Positions 17,336 to 26,936 of a DNA stretch of 64,000 nt are shown here, piece by piece. Within the stretch, counting starts at the first letter, position 1, and each line of letters begins with the position of its first letter. Under the pieces are notes generated by a model. That model saw only the letters and a program-made list of their open reading frames with translations, did no database searches and had not been told where the DNA came from. Origin of the DNA: Pancytospora philotis (lineage: Eukaryota > Microsporidia). Made by a program: the position numbers and the translations under genes. Where the stretch lies: contig JALRLY010000275.1 of assembly GCA_023647555.1 (NCBI GenBank), positions 1 through 64,000 of the forward strand. The letters run 5' to 3'.

Positions 17336-18622
17336 TTAGTACTTGACCGGCGCGGTCTCCGCCTGGTCGTACATGTCCACGACGCCCTGTATCTTTTCCC
17401 GGCTGCTGTCGAAGGTGGTGAGCTCGGCATCGAACTTGCGGTAGATGTCGATGAACGCGCTCCTTTTGCGCAGCTGGTCGAACTGGAAGCAGATCTTGCG
17501 CAGAATCGCGGCCGACCCGGTCGAGTTGCTGAGCGCGAGCCCGCTCACACGGCTGTGCTCAGAGGCCCGGCGCGAGAGGGCTGTCTGGTAAAAGGGCGGC
17601 ATCCACGGAACGAACGCAGTGAGCGCGCGGTTGTGCAGCATGGCCGCCGCCCTGCTGACCTCGGCCGGCGCCTCCACGCCCTCCAGGATGTTAAAAACGG
17701 AGATGTTGGCCTGCGTGTGCGACGACTCGTAGGTGCACAGGCGCGTCTTGGGGATGAGCAGCCGGTGCATGATGTCAGCGACGGTCTTCTTGCGCACAAT
17801 CCCGTGCAGCGTGTCCGCGATGAACGGCGCGTAGCTGGGGATGACCAGCTTGAGCGAGGGCACGGGGACTATGCAGCTCAGGATCGAATGGGCGTCGCAG
17901 AACGCATAGCTCGGGAAGCGAATGGTCGCGTTGGAGGCGCCCAGCGCAGTGGCTATCAGGGCGTTGATGATATTGAGGTTCGGGCTCCGGGCCCTGGTCG
18001 ACTCCATGGCGATCCGCCCGAGCGCGTGGTTGTCCATCATCGTGATGCTGTCGCACGCATCGTACAGATGGGCCAGCGTAAGGACGGTGTTGTACGGCTG
18101 CACAACGACATCGCTGCCCTCCTCGTTGGTCGGGAGGATCGACTGCGCGCTGATCGTGGCCTTGGGGAAGACGTCGCGCAGCTCCTCGACCAGCAGCGAG
18201 CCGAAGCCCGAGCCGGTGCCGCCTGCGACGCTGTGGATCAGCGAGAACCCGGAGAGCGCATCGCACGCCTCGGCCTCCCGCTGAATGACGTCGGACACCT
18301 CCGCGCGCACCTTGTTTGCGACGTAGTAGCCGTGCGCCCAGTTGTTGCCTGCGCCGCCGCCCTCGTTCGCGATGAACATGTTCTCCATGCTGAAGAACGG
18401 CAGGCACTGCCCGATCACCCGCGGCTCGAGGTCCATGAGCACCGCGCGCGGGATGAAGCGCCCGCAGTCCGTCTGGTAGAAAAAGCGGTCCTTGCGGTCG
18501 TCCAGCTCGCTCCCGACCACGCCGTCGTCCGCAATGTTGTGGTCGCCCGCGATCTTGCGCCAGAACTCGTTTCCGACCTGGTTCCCGCACTGTCCGACCT
18601 GCAGCGTGATGACCTCGTGCAT
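17336..18622 (-). CDS. TUB4: Gamma-tubulin
   Basis: GTPase of microtubule-nucleating complexes at the spindle pole body, 428 aa. HEVITLQVGQCGNQVGNEFW at the start, GGGAGNNWAHGYY and the tubulin signature SVAGGTGSGFGS are all present. NNWAHGYY and DREAEACD-like spacing, and the lack of an acidic C-terminal tail, point to gamma rather than alpha or beta. ATG 18622 is directly preceded by AAGCCC; a TTG six codons upstream is not needed. Tail-to-tail with zeta-COP (79 bp). Confidence 0.96.
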   Translation of the reverse strand: MHEVITLQVGQCGNQVGNEFWRKIAGDHNIADDGVVGSELDDRKDRFFYQTDCGRFIPRAVLMDLEPRVIGQCLPFFSMENMFIANEGGGAGNNWAHGYYVANKVRAEVSDVIQREAEACDALSGFSLIHSVAGGTGSGFGSLLVEELRDVFPKATISAQSILPTNEEGSDVVVQPYNTVLTLAHLYDACDSITMMDNHALGRIAMESTRARSPNLNIINALIATALGASNATIRFPSYAFCDAHSILSCIVPVPSLKLVIPSYAPFIADTLHGIVRKKTVADIMHRLLIPKTRLCTYESSHTQANISVFNILEGVEAPAEVSRAAAMLHNRALTAFVPWMPPFYQTALSRRASEHSRVSGLALSNSTGSAAILRKICFQFDQLRKRSAFIDIYRKFDAELTTFDSSREKIQGVVDMYDQAETAPVKY

Positions 18623-18893
18623 GGGCTTGGGCTCCGCCAAAAAAATATGCTATGCGGTGGTCAGTGTGGGGAATAAGCTGCTGCTTTACGTTGCACAGCT
18701 GCAGCCTAGTAGTCAGAGGGATGCAGTTTCTAACTCGCGGCACTGCTCAAACTCAGCGGCGCACCGAGTCAATAAGGGTGGCAATAACTAAAGCAGATAG
18801 AAAAGAGCATGTCTGCTACTCAAGTGATTTATTCTAGTCGCTATGGCTCTAGCCGGAAAGGCTTCAACACCGTGGCTACTGAAAATGAGAACG

Positions 18894-20990
18894 CTAGTTG
18901 ACCGGTTCAGCGCGCCCAGCTGCTGCCGCCGCCGAGTAACCGCCGGCCGCGTGCAGCTGAGAGGTGAAGCACCGCTCAGAATTCAGAACAAGGGTAAGGC
19001 CCTCGTCGAGCACGTCGCCCGGCGTGAAAAAGAGCAGCTTCTCGGGTGTGAGGACGATCCGCGCGCCGTTGGGGCAGCAAATCGCATCCTTGCTGCTGCC
19101 ATCCGCCCCCACCAGCGCCTTGATGCTCGAAAATCTGTTGATCAGATAGGCGCGGTGCAGCATGCCGATCGTCTGGTAGTCCGCCTCGGTGAAGAACCCC
19201 TCTATCCGCAGCATCTTGGCGGTGTTCTTGCCGGACAGGCGGCAGCCCTGCGCGCTGTGCACCACCGCCGGATGCTCCCCCGTGAGGGCCGCGAAGTTGA
19301 AGACGATGCGGCTCTTCGTAAAATACGAGGGGAAGAGGTTGTATTTGTAGAAGAACCCGAACCTGCCTATGAAGTCGAGCCCGTCGACGAGGCTGAAGCG
19401 CCGGCAGTCCTCCGAAAGCGCCTTGATCGGCGTCTTGAGCTGCGAGGTGATCAGGATCCTGATCTTGTGCGCCTCCAGGACCGCCTTCTCTCCGATCTTG
19501 GTGTCCACGACGGTGAACCCGCCGGGTGTGTGTCTCTGTATGTGTATGAGCATGGCCTTTGCAACGATCGCATCAATTTTAGAGCTGGCGAACTCCTCGG
19601 TGGCGGCCTCCGGAGCTAAAGCCCCGGCAGCACTGGTCTGGTACAGCAGCCGGTACCCGTCCTTGATTTCGTACTCTGCCGCAACGATCGCCTGGTCAAT
19701 GGTGATGGGCCCCGAGAATTCCAGGATTCTGTAGGCTAGGGCGAAGAGCGTGTAGTTGCGCTTCACGAACTCCTGTATCTGCGCAATGTACTGGTTGCTG
19801 TCGGTTACCGGCTCTACGCTCACGTTCTTCTCGGTGGTCCCAACGGCGTGCCCGCTGCCTCTCTGCAGGTGGATGAAGTGGATCGGCGCGCTGGAATCGT
19901 GCAGCTGCCCCATTTTGAAGATGCTGTACTTACGGGAGAAGGCGAGGTACAGCGGGCCGACGAAAAACGCGTAGTTCTCGCCCAGCAGCTCTTTCCGGTA
20001 GTTGCTGACATAGAGCGGAACCACGAGCCCGGATAAGGCGGGCGCGGCCTCTGCATGGCGCGCGACGCCCAGAATTTCCTTGGGCGTCCTGTCGTGCAGC
20101 ACGATCTCGCTGCTCCCGGCCTTGATCGTGCACACGAAACGCGAGCCCTGGACCGCTGCGTGGAGCGCCTGGCCGTCCACGGCCGCCGTAAAGTTTAGGT
20201 AGTAGCCGGTCGCACTGCTGCGGAGCATCTCGAACAGCTCGCGCGCCTTCTTCCGGCTCTCGTAGAACGCGATGAACGCGCAGACCTCGCAGATCGAGGA
20301 GGGGAGGCGCTTCGAGAGCATCTCGGCCACAGAGTCGTGTCCGCGGGTGGAGACCACACTGGTGAGCTTCCACACGGGCTCCTGGCAGTCCCCGCAGAGC
20401 GCCAGCTCAAAGCGGAAGTCCTCCGAGTGCAGGACGAGTTTGCCATCGACGATCTCGTACGGCCTGCTAATGTTCTCCCGGAGCAGGTAGATCTTGATGT
20501 AGCGGTTTATCTCTGTGAAGTCCTTTTCTGGGCTATGGAGCGCCTGCTCGCCCCCGGTCTCGGCGGCGCGCCAGCGCTGCACGAGCAGATTCTCGGGGTA
20601 CACAGCCGCCTGGAGCGCCATGGCGACGTTGGGCGGCGGCACGAAGCTCATCCGCATGTTGCTGTACATCTCGGCGATGAAGTCGGCCATCCCCGCGATG
20701 CGCGCGCCCTGCTCGCAGTAGTCCTCGCGCTTCAGCGTGCACAGCGCCAGGTTGTGCTGCAGATACGCGCCCTTCACCAGCATGTAGAAGAGCTCGATGT
20801 CCTTGATCTTCTGCTCGGCGAACTCGATGATTCTGTTGCGGTGCGCGTGCTCCTGGATCGAGCGGTAGTGCGCGAGCACGTCGTTCAGCTCCTGGCAGAA
20901 CTGGTTCAGATACTCGCGCACAAATTTGCCGAGCGAAGTGCGCGGCGCAGCGGCCGGGCGCGGCTCTTTCTTTAAGTATATTAGGACCAT
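18894..20990 (-). CDS. MED14: Mediator tail/backbone subunit MED14
   Basis: Central scaffold of Mediator, bridging RNA polymerase II and activators, 698 aa (shorter than the 1000+ aa of yeast Rgr1). Recognition comes from the N-terminal domain: RNRIIEFAEQKIKDIELFYMLVKG, then MADFIAEMYSNMRMSFVPPPNVAMALQAAVYPENL, matching the MED14 block in which a helix ends in PxxDxxTAxxxLxxGxYxRLP. The remainder is divergent mixed alpha/beta. ATG 20990 is preceded by AAAATTTGCCCCC with no gap, one of the cleanest start signals in the window. Confidence 0.72.
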   Translation of the reverse strand: MVLIYLKKEPRPAAAPRTSLGKFVREYLNQFCQELNDVLAHYRSIQEHAHRNRIIEFAEQKIKDIELFYMLVKGAYLQHNLALCTLKREDYCEQGARIAGMADFIAEMYSNMRMSFVPPPNVAMALQAAVYPENLLVQRWRAAETGGEQALHSPEKDFTEINRYIKIYLLRENISRPYEIVDGKLVLHSEDFRFELALCGDCQEPVWKLTSVVSTRGHDSVAEMLSKRLPSSICEVCAFIAFYESRKKARELFEMLRSSATGYYLNFTAAVDGQALHAAVQGSRFVCTIKAGSSEIVLHDRTPKEILGVARHAEAAPALSGLVVPLYVSNYRKELLGENYAFFVGPLYLAFSRKYSIFKMGQLHDSSAPIHFIHLQRGSGHAVGTTEKNVSVEPVTDSNQYIAQIQEFVKRNYTLFALAYRILEFSGPITIDQAIVAAEYEIKDGYRLLYQTSAAGALAPEAATEEFASSKIDAIVAKAMLIHIQRHTPGGFTVVDTKIGEKAVLEAHKIRILITSQLKTPIKALSEDCRRFSLVDGLDFIGRFGFFYKYNLFPSYFTKSRIVFNFAALTGEHPAVVHSAQGCRLSGKNTAKMLRIEGFFTEADYQTIGMLHRAYLINRFSSIKALVGADGSSKDAICCPNGARIVLTPEKLLFFTPGDVLDEGLTLVLNSERCFTSQLHAAGGYSAAAAAGRAEPVN

Positions 20991-21003
20991 GGGGGCAAAT
21001 TTT
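20991..21003 (-). promoter_or_regulatory. AAATTT-CCC start signal of MED14
   Basis: Minus strand reads AAAATTTGCCCCC then ATG. The AAATTT core and the C-run touch each other and the start codon, implying a nearly absent 5' UTR. Confidence 0.65.
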
Positions 21004-21421
21004 TGGCTGTGCTGAAACACGCAGCGGCCGCGGCGGCTGTCTGCGCTCTCGCCGCCGGGCCAGAGTTTCAAATTTTACTGGTGCTTTGATCATCAGCGCA
21101 GATGCTGCACGATGGAGCTCTTTGCAGCATAATAGCAGCAGTTTATGGGTTAATAGTGGGTTTGCGCTTGCATTTGAATTAGAAAAGAAATGCATCGACC
21201 TCTCTGTACTATCTGGTGCTTTCGCTTTGTATTTTAATATCTCTACTGTTGGCTGTCGCACTGGATCTATTCTTCGCCATGCAGCGGTACGCATGATCTT
21301 CTCCTTATCAGTTGCACTAGGCCAGCACGCACCGCACGGTCTTCGCTCACCCCAAGAGATGCTGAAACGCGCACGAGGCTGCGAGCGCAGCCGCTTAAAA
21401 TTTCCCGAGCCGAGCCCATGC
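21004..21421. other. Divergent promoter region (MED14 / RER1)
   Basis: About 420 bp. Contains CAAATTTTACT near 21070 and, next to RER1, AAAATTTCCCGAGCCGAGCCC. No RNA gene or credible ORF. Confidence 0.5.
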
Positions 21422-21934
21422 ATGGACTACGATGCGCTGAAGCAGCTGGCCACTGACAAGTTTGCCCCGCACCCGCGGGCGCGCTGGTGCGTCTTCGCGG
21501 CGATGGCGCTGATATACTTGGCCCGGATCTACAGGTCCGGCGATCACCACCTCCTCACCTACGTGGTCGGCGTGTATCTCTTCCACGCGTTCATTCTGTT
21601 CGCCACCCCCAAGAACGACGAGATCCCCGATCCGTTCGACGAGGAGGTGGACCTCGAGGCCGAGGACGCGTACCAGCCCATCAACACAGCCAACAACCTG
21701 CGGCCCTTCGTGCGCAACATGCCCGAGTTCACGTTCTGGTGGTACTCTCTGTTCACGCTCGTCGTGTCCTTCCTGCTGACCTTCACGCAGTTCACAAACA
21801 TCCCCGTGTGCACGCCCATCCTCGTCGTGTACTTCATCTTCATGGTGTGCACCACGCTCGTGCGGCTGCTGAAGCACTCCAAAAAATACAACTACAACAT
21901 ACTCTTCCAGCGGAAGATCAACCTCGACGAGTAG
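21422..21934 (+). CDS. RER1: RER1 ER-retrieval receptor
   Basis: Golgi membrane protein that returns ER membrane proteins in COPI vesicles, 170 aa with four hydrophobic segments. Conserved blocks: RARWCVFAAMALIYLARIY, GVYLFHAFILFATPKNDEI, and LRPFVRNMPEFTFWWYSLF (RER1: FRPFVRRLPEFKFWY). The in-frame ATG is 21422. Another ATG at 21418 sits directly after the CCC signal but is out of frame and would end after 12 codons, so initiation may be leaky or the transcript may start between the two. AATAAA lies 3 nt past the stop. Confidence 0.93.
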   Translation: MDYDALKQLATDKFAPHPRARWCVFAAMALIYLARIYRSGDHHLLTYVVGVYLFHAFILFATPKNDEIPDPFDEEVDLEAEDAYQPINTANNLRPFVRNMPEFTFWWYSLFTLVVSFLLTFTQFTNIPVCTPILVVYFIFMVCTTLVRLLKHSKKYNYNILFQRKINLDE

Positions 21935-22037
21935 CAAATAAATTCATAGTTTAGTTGAATCTTACAAGACGTTGGCTTATAGTGCCTTGCTGTCTTTTCG
22001 TCTTGGCAATACGGGCTTGCTCACAGCCTGAGTATTT

Positions 22038-22952
22038 TCACAAGGTCGCTGGCGGAGTGCAATCGGCCAACGCGTTCCGCCCCCGCGGCTTCAGCCGCAG
22101 GTCCACCTGGCTCTTGAAAGCGTACAGCTGGGCGATCCCGGCATGCTCGCCGAACCTCTTGACCCACTGCTCCTGGATCGATCCGTACGCGGAGGCGTTG
22201 AGCGCTTTGAACTGCAGCCCGAACGCCTGCACCGAGTACTTGAATATGTGCGTGTCGATCGGCACGACGTGGAACTGGCGCAGGGCGATCAGGCAGATGC
22301 AGTCGGCCACCTTCCTGCCCACTCCGGGGATCTTCAGCAGCCGGGCGCGCGCCTCCTCGTAGCCCAGCGTGTGCCAGTCGCAGGGACTGTTGAGCAGGTG
22401 CTCGGCGGCCGCGCAGATGTACCGCGCCCTGTACCCGAACTTCTCTCTGACCAGCTCGGCCTCGATGCCGACGAGCGCCTCAAGGTCGGGGAAGCAGCGG
22501 GAGTCCTCAATCGAATGCATCAGCTCGTTATCCTCTGCACCGTCCAGAGGCAGCTCTGTGTCGCTGCTGGCAAAAGCCGCTGCGCGACCCTTGGAGTAGA
22601 GATGCGCAACCATGCTGGATATCCGCTTGATGTTGTTGTTGCTCGAGCATATGAAGGAAAAGACAGTGGGATAGAAGTCGTTGGTGAGGAACCGCAGGCC
22701 GGGCTTGCTGACCGGTAGATCGACACGCACGTCCAGATTGAAAAAACCGACGAGCAGTGCTTTTACAGAGGGGTGGCTGTCGAGATACAGGATGTCCTCG
22801 CCGCGCTGCTGCAGCACAACCGCGACGCCGTCGAGGACGCCCGCATATCGCATGCTGCCGAGGCGTCTGAAGTGGAACACCTGGCCGCTGAACAGCGTCT
22901 CGTCGAGGCAGATGTCCTCCTTGTGCTCCAGTTTTACCCAGCGATGCGGCAT
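22038..22952 (-). CDS. OGG1: 8-oxoguanine DNA glycosylase OGG1
   Basis: Bifunctional base-excision repair enzyme removing 8-oxoG, 304 aa. The helix-hairpin-helix/GPD motif LLKIPGVGRKVADCICLIAL contains the catalytic K214, and D233 lies in VVPIDTHIF; their spacing of 19 equals human K249/D268. The N-terminal domain has LDETLFSGQVFHFRR, matching the OGG1 LxxxLxxGQxFRW block. ATG 22952 (MPHRWVKLEHKEDICLDETL) fits the family; the frame is open further upstream without similarity. Tail-to-tail with RER1. Confidence 0.93.
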   Translation of the reverse strand: MPHRWVKLEHKEDICLDETLFSGQVFHFRRLGSMRYAGVLDGVAVVLQQRGEDILYLDSHPSVKALLVGFFNLDVRVDLPVSKPGLRFLTNDFYPTVFSFICSSNNNIKRISSMVAHLYSKGRAAAFASSDTELPLDGAEDNELMHSIEDSRCFPDLEALVGIEAELVREKFGYRARYICAAAEHLLNSPCDWHTLGYEEARARLLKIPGVGRKVADCICLIALRQFHVVPIDTHIFKYSVQAFGLQFKALNASAYGSIQEQWVKRFGEHAGIAQLYAFKSQVDLRLKPRGRNALADCTPPATL

Positions 22953-23263
22953 GGCGGTCCATTTTTCGATGGTTTTAACCGCGCCCTGGGAAATGTCTTT
23001 TGCTAGACTGCACAGCAGCACGGGAGACAGAGCTCTCAATACGGAATAGAGCCTGCAGAATGTTAACGCGCACAGCCGATCTGGGAAAAATCTTAGATTC
23101 CGGATCGATAACGTAGCAGACACTTGATGAACATTCAAAAATGCAAGAGTTATCAATGTTAGAGTATTTAATTAACAGGTGAGGAGCTGCTATTGAAGTA
23201 ACAAGATATCCACTAGCTGCAAACAAAAGAAGATACGCATTTAGACTATAGTTACTCGATTCC
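22953..23263. other. Intergenic spacer
   Basis: 311 bp between two minus-strand genes, AT-rich, nothing recognised beyond a TATTTAAT stretch near 23165. Confidence 0.4.
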
Positions 23264-23782
23264 TCATTTCGCTTTAGAGCGAGTCTCCAGTGCTGTGCGC
23301 AGATTCCTGATTTTCCCGTAGACTTGGCAGAACTGGTGCTTGCAGTCGCCCTCCGCCTTGAAGGCGCCGCACGCCTGGCACACAGAAATGCTGCTCGTGC
23401 CTGGAGCAGCGGCCGCGCGCTCCAGCAGCTCGCCGTGCGTCTTCAGCAGAGTGTACATCTGCCCAGGGTCGGCCGTAGCGACCTCCTTGTCCTCGATGAG
23501 CTGCTCGGTGTAAGCGAGAGCGGCGAACACACCGTCCTGCTCCTGCCCCTCCTGCAGGCAGCGCTCGTTGTACTTGATCTTCCGGTCTACGTCGGCCACG
23601 ATCGTGCAGTAGACCGCGCGCGCCGCCTCCTCGTGCTCAGGGGCATTTTTGGTCCGCGCGTAGGCAGTTCGGTGCTCGCAGCTGTGCGCGCGCGGGCACT
23701 TCTTGGTCACCGACGGGACCGCGAACTCCTCGTACGGGCAGCAGCCGACGATGAACTCGCTGCACAAATTTTGGTCATCCAT
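23264..23782 (-). CDS. LUC7: LUC7-like U1 snRNP protein
   Basis: U1 snRNP-associated zinc-finger protein that stabilises 5' splice-site recognition, 172 aa. First finger: CSEFIVGCCPYEEF followed by KKCPRAHS (C-C-C-H). Second finger: VCQACGAFKAEGDCKHQFCQVYGKI, aligning with LUC7 VCEVCSAYL...HFGGKLHLGF. In the second finger the last histidine region is altered to CQVYGK, so zinc ligands differ from the canonical C2H2. An in-frame ATG lies 18 nt upstream at 23800, but GCTCCC directly before 23782 matches the start signal. Confidence 0.85.
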   Translation of the reverse strand: MDDQNLCSEFIVGCCPYEEFAVPSVTKKCPRAHSCEHRTAYARTKNAPEHEEAARAVYCTIVADVDRKIKYNERCLQEGQEQDGVFAALAYTEQLIEDKEVATADPGQMYTLLKTHGELLERAAAAPGTSSISVCQACGAFKAEGDCKHQFCQVYGKIRNLRTALETRSKAK

Positions 23783-24010
23783 GGGAGCAAAAATCGCCAT
23801 CCTGAAAGCCGCGCGGCGTCGTGCTGCTCGAATGTTGAAATAAACGGCCGGCTGATAGTGCTTTTACACGCGCATGCTCTAACCATAGTGAAAATGCCAG
23901 TAGCGTCGATTTTTTAACAACTACATGAAAGAAGCACGCCTGCTGATGCCGCAGTTTTGGACGCGGCTCTCGCCGGCGCGCATGAAAAATTTGCAAAAAC
24001 CAACACCCGA

Positions 24011-24361
24011 ATGAGCCTAGGCGACGAGAAGGCCTCCCACCCGATCACCACGAGCGAGGCCTACCACCTCCTGCACCCGCTGAAGAGCCGCTACAAAAAT
24101 ACCCGCTCGCCGGCGTACAAGATCTACAAGGAGACGCTGGACTACGTTGAGGCGCTCTGCAAGATCAAAGAGAAGAGCATCGTCGACGATCTGCGCCTGA
24201 CGCTGTTCAACATGGGCCTGAGCGAGGACGAGGTCGTCTCCTTCGGCACGCTTTTCCCGCAGACGCTCGACGAGGCCAAGATCCTCGTGCCCAGCATCGT
24301 GCGGCTCGACGACGCGACTATCGATCTCGCAATAAGCAAGGTCCAGCGCTCGGTGTACTAG
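24011..24361 (+). CDS. RPB4: RNA polymerase II subunit Rpb4
   Basis: Stalk subunit that pairs with Rpb7, 116 aa. TTSEAYHLLHPL at the start, then an HRDC-like helical domain with KIYKETLDYVEALCKIKEKSIVDDLRLTLF and a final SFGTLFPQTLDEAKILVPSIVRLDDATIDLAISKVQ block that matches Rpb4 LANLCPETAEESKALIPSL. ATG 24011 is preceded by AAAATTTGC and CACCCGA. Rpc17 is the alternative paralogue; PQTLDEAKILVPS favours Rpb4. Confidence 0.85.
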   Translation: MSLGDEKASHPITTSEAYHLLHPLKSRYKNTRSPAYKIYKETLDYVEALCKIKEKSIVDDLRLTLFNMGLSEDEVVSFGTLFPQTLDEAKILVPSIVRLDDATIDLAISKVQRSVY

Positions 24362-24594
24362 TGTTATTACACTTTATGCTTTATAGATCGCAGGCTGCAC
24401 AGTGCGCATGCTTGGGCCGCGCCGTATAGATTCACCGATTAAATTTAACTATGTAGTCGATACGTGCTTTACCCTTTGGAAGCGCCGATAGGCGGTTATT
24501 TGCCGCTTTGAGCCGTAAATACGAAGCTTCGTGTTTTAACACAGCAATGTGTAGCTTTAAACATTTATTTTGCTTTGCAGTTATGCCACCGCGG

Positions 24595-26775
24595 TTAGTC
24601 CAGCGGCTGCGGGCTGTGATTTTCCTTGGTGTCTTCGCGTCTGCTCTTCACATTGCCGATGAGCAGGTCCAGGTTGGCCGCCTTGCCGCAGGCGAGGATA
24701 AGCGTGAGGATGCGCTCGTTGCTGACCTTGACCGCTCTGCTCGGGAGGCGCATCGCCTTTTTGTACAGGACAGCGATGCGCTCGATGTGCACCTCGGTGA
24801 CAAACATGCCGGTCAGCAGGGCGATTACGGCTTCCTGAATCTCAAGAATCACCGGCTCGCCGTATCTATCCGCAAAATGCACGAGCAGATCGTGGATGTG
24901 CAGGAACTCGTACTTCCTGGTGATGTATCTGATGTAGCCGATGGCGAAGCCCTCCGAGACCGCGCTGCAGAGCACAGCCTGCTGTATGTCGGCGCTCTGG
25001 TCGTCTGTCAGGCACGCGAGGAACCGGTCGACGTTTCTGCCGGTAACGTCATCGTGGAGCACCGCTTCGCGAAGGCAGTACGGGTTTTTTGTGCGCGCGA
25101 GGATTGTGTTCAAGGCTGTCGCTTTGAAGCAGCCCCTGGGAACGGGCAGTGCGAGCTTGCACATGACCAGCCCCCTGTCGACGCTGTTTCTGATGTCGTG
25201 CAGATGCCTGCTGAAAAACTGAATGACGGCGGCCGGCGGATCCTCAACGCAAAGGAAAAGAGAAACAAGTTCACTAACAGGTTGCATTTGGATGTTTTGC
25301 TCCAGCAGTCTGGAAGCTTCCTCCTGGCACATGCGCTGGTATGGCGGTAAAACCGCATTCGTAGGGAGAGCGGTGTGCGGCTCTCCATCACTGGGCAGAA
25401 GTGCTGGAGCCTCGCCTTCACCGAGCGCGGTGTTCTCAGCTGCGCTCGAGAGCAGCGCGTTCGTGTCGAAGGAGTCGAGGCTCGGCTCCTCGCAGGGGTC
25501 CACCGACGCGCTGGGCAGGCCGTAGAAGGAAGCAGGCGTGCAGCTCCAACCCTCGTTTACACTATGCGCCGCCGATGCTGGCACAGCCTCCCCGATCGTC
25601 GCGCGGTGCAACTCACAGACTTCGTCGTAGTAATCCCTGTCGCACAGTTTGGGGAGGTAGCCGAACAGAAGTGGATGGAAACTAACGTCGCGCTTGCATT
25701 TGAACACCGCATCGGCAATCGCAAGCAGAACAGCCTCTGCACTATCGGGCTCGTCCGCATCCTTGTCTCTTGCGTAGGACAGACTCGTGAGCGTGTCAAA
25801 GCTGTAGAGGCTTGCTGGCGGCACAGAAGCCGTGCAGCAGTGTTCCGGGGCTGCTCGCTTCTCCGCGGCATCGCATGCCAGCGTGCCGTCGGCGCACTGC
25901 TCCTTTGCAGCATGCGCGTACTCAAAAAACAGCAACACTTCAGGAATGTCGTGCTCGATGGTGTCTCGGCCGCGGAGGTAGTCAAGGTACGCCATGCAGT
26001 TTATGAGCAGATCCCCGCTCATGAATGCTGTGCACGGCACAAAGACGCTGCGCGAGTGCTTGCTGCAGAGGGCATCGCAAACGAGCCGCGCGTCGGGATG
26101 CTTCCATCTGATGCCCAGCCCAAGGGCCTCTGAAACCACGAGAGCGGTCTTGGAGGTTACGCCCTGGGCCCTGAGGAACTTCGTGCAGCGCGTTCTGAAT
26201 GCCGGCTGGGCAGCGAGCGCCTCGAGCAGCGCGTCGAGCTCCTCCGCACTGGGCTCGTAGGCAAACAGCACTGCCAGCGAAACGCTGCTCTGGACCAGGA
26301 AATGGAAGGTGTGGCCGCTCAGCACTAGCTCCTGCGGCTGCTCGATGTGAACCACCCACGGCGAGAGGAAGCCCTGGTTGACCAGCTGGACGGCGCGCGG
26401 CGACCCGGGAAGCAGCTTGGCTTCCTGCGTCGCGTGCTCCCTGGCCATGTAGCGGTTGAAAGCATCCACCTCGTCGCGGCACAGCGCGCCAAGCACGTAC
26501 GGCAGATTGTTGATCGAGACAAACTCGTGCGCCAGCATGTATGCGCAGGACGTGTCGTCAAGCGCATCGGCAGGGCCGCTGAACTGCGCGAACAAGCGGC
26601 TGAGGGTGGTCGCGTGCCCGCCGGGAAACTCGACCGCCGTGCCATAGTGGCGGTCGTAGAGCTCCTGAATCTCCTGGCGCGTGTGGCTCAGATGGAGCCG
26701 TGAAATGCGGTAGATGACGGAGAAATCGCTGTGCACGGCCAGACCGGGCTCCCGCAGATTCAGTAGATCGATCAT
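24595..26775 (-). CDS. Unknown 726-aa protein
   Basis: Starts at ATG 26775, preceded by AAATTTCCCTGGGATCCG. No signal peptide and no membrane segment. The N-terminal 280 residues are compact mixed alpha/beta. Then an acidic, Ser/Cys-rich low-complexity linker (about 300-480) contains several D-S-x-D repeats. The C-terminal 230 residues are helical and could form a small solenoid (HEAT or MIF4G-like), with KNPYCLREAVLHDD and FADRYGEPVILEIQEAVIALL. I cannot place it in a family. It is divergent from RAD1 with only 161 bp between starts, so the two share a promoter region. Confidence 0.8.
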   Translation of the reverse strand: MIDLLNLREPGLAVHSDFSVIYRISRLHLSHTRQEIQELYDRHYGTAVEFPGGHATTLSRLFAQFSGPADALDDTSCAYMLAHEFVSINNLPYVLGALCRDEVDAFNRYMAREHATQEAKLLPGSPRAVQLVNQGFLSPWVVHIEQPQELVLSGHTFHFLVQSSVSLAVLFAYEPSAEELDALLEALAAQPAFRTRCTKFLRAQGVTSKTALVVSEALGLGIRWKHPDARLVCDALCSKHSRSVFVPCTAFMSGDLLINCMAYLDYLRGRDTIEHDIPEVLLFFEYAHAAKEQCADGTLACDAAEKRAAPEHCCTASVPPASLYSFDTLTSLSYARDKDADEPDSAEAVLLAIADAVFKCKRDVSFHPLLFGYLPKLCDRDYYDEVCELHRATIGEAVPASAAHSVNEGWSCTPASFYGLPSASVDPCEEPSLDSFDTNALLSSAAENTALGEGEAPALLPSDGEPHTALPTNAVLPPYQRMCQEEASRLLEQNIQMQPVSELVSLFLCVEDPPAAVIQFFSRHLHDIRNSVDRGLVMCKLALPVPRGCFKATALNTILARTKNPYCLREAVLHDDVTGRNVDRFLACLTDDQSADIQQAVLCSAVSEGFAIGYIRYITRKYEFLHIHDLLVHFADRYGEPVILEIQEAVIALLTGMFVTEVHIERIAVLYKKAMRLPSRAVKVSNERILTLILACGKAANLDLLIGNVKSRREDTKENHSPQPLD

Positions 26776-26936
26776 CGGATCCCAGGGAAATTTTTCGTAC
26801 GAATCTTAGTTTCGCGGCTGCTCAAACGATTCGATCGATGCTCGCTCGCAGGATTTGGCGTAGCAGTATAGAGCCAAGCGCGCGGCGGCTACTGAAAACG
26901 GCGGGGATTGATGAAGAAAAAGCCGGCGCAGACCCC

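Noticed and set aside
23845..23920. Possible U5 snRNA (TGCTTTTACA followed by an ATTTTTT Sm-like site)
   Set aside because: The sequences flanking the loop-like motif do not pair, and no other U5 element is present.
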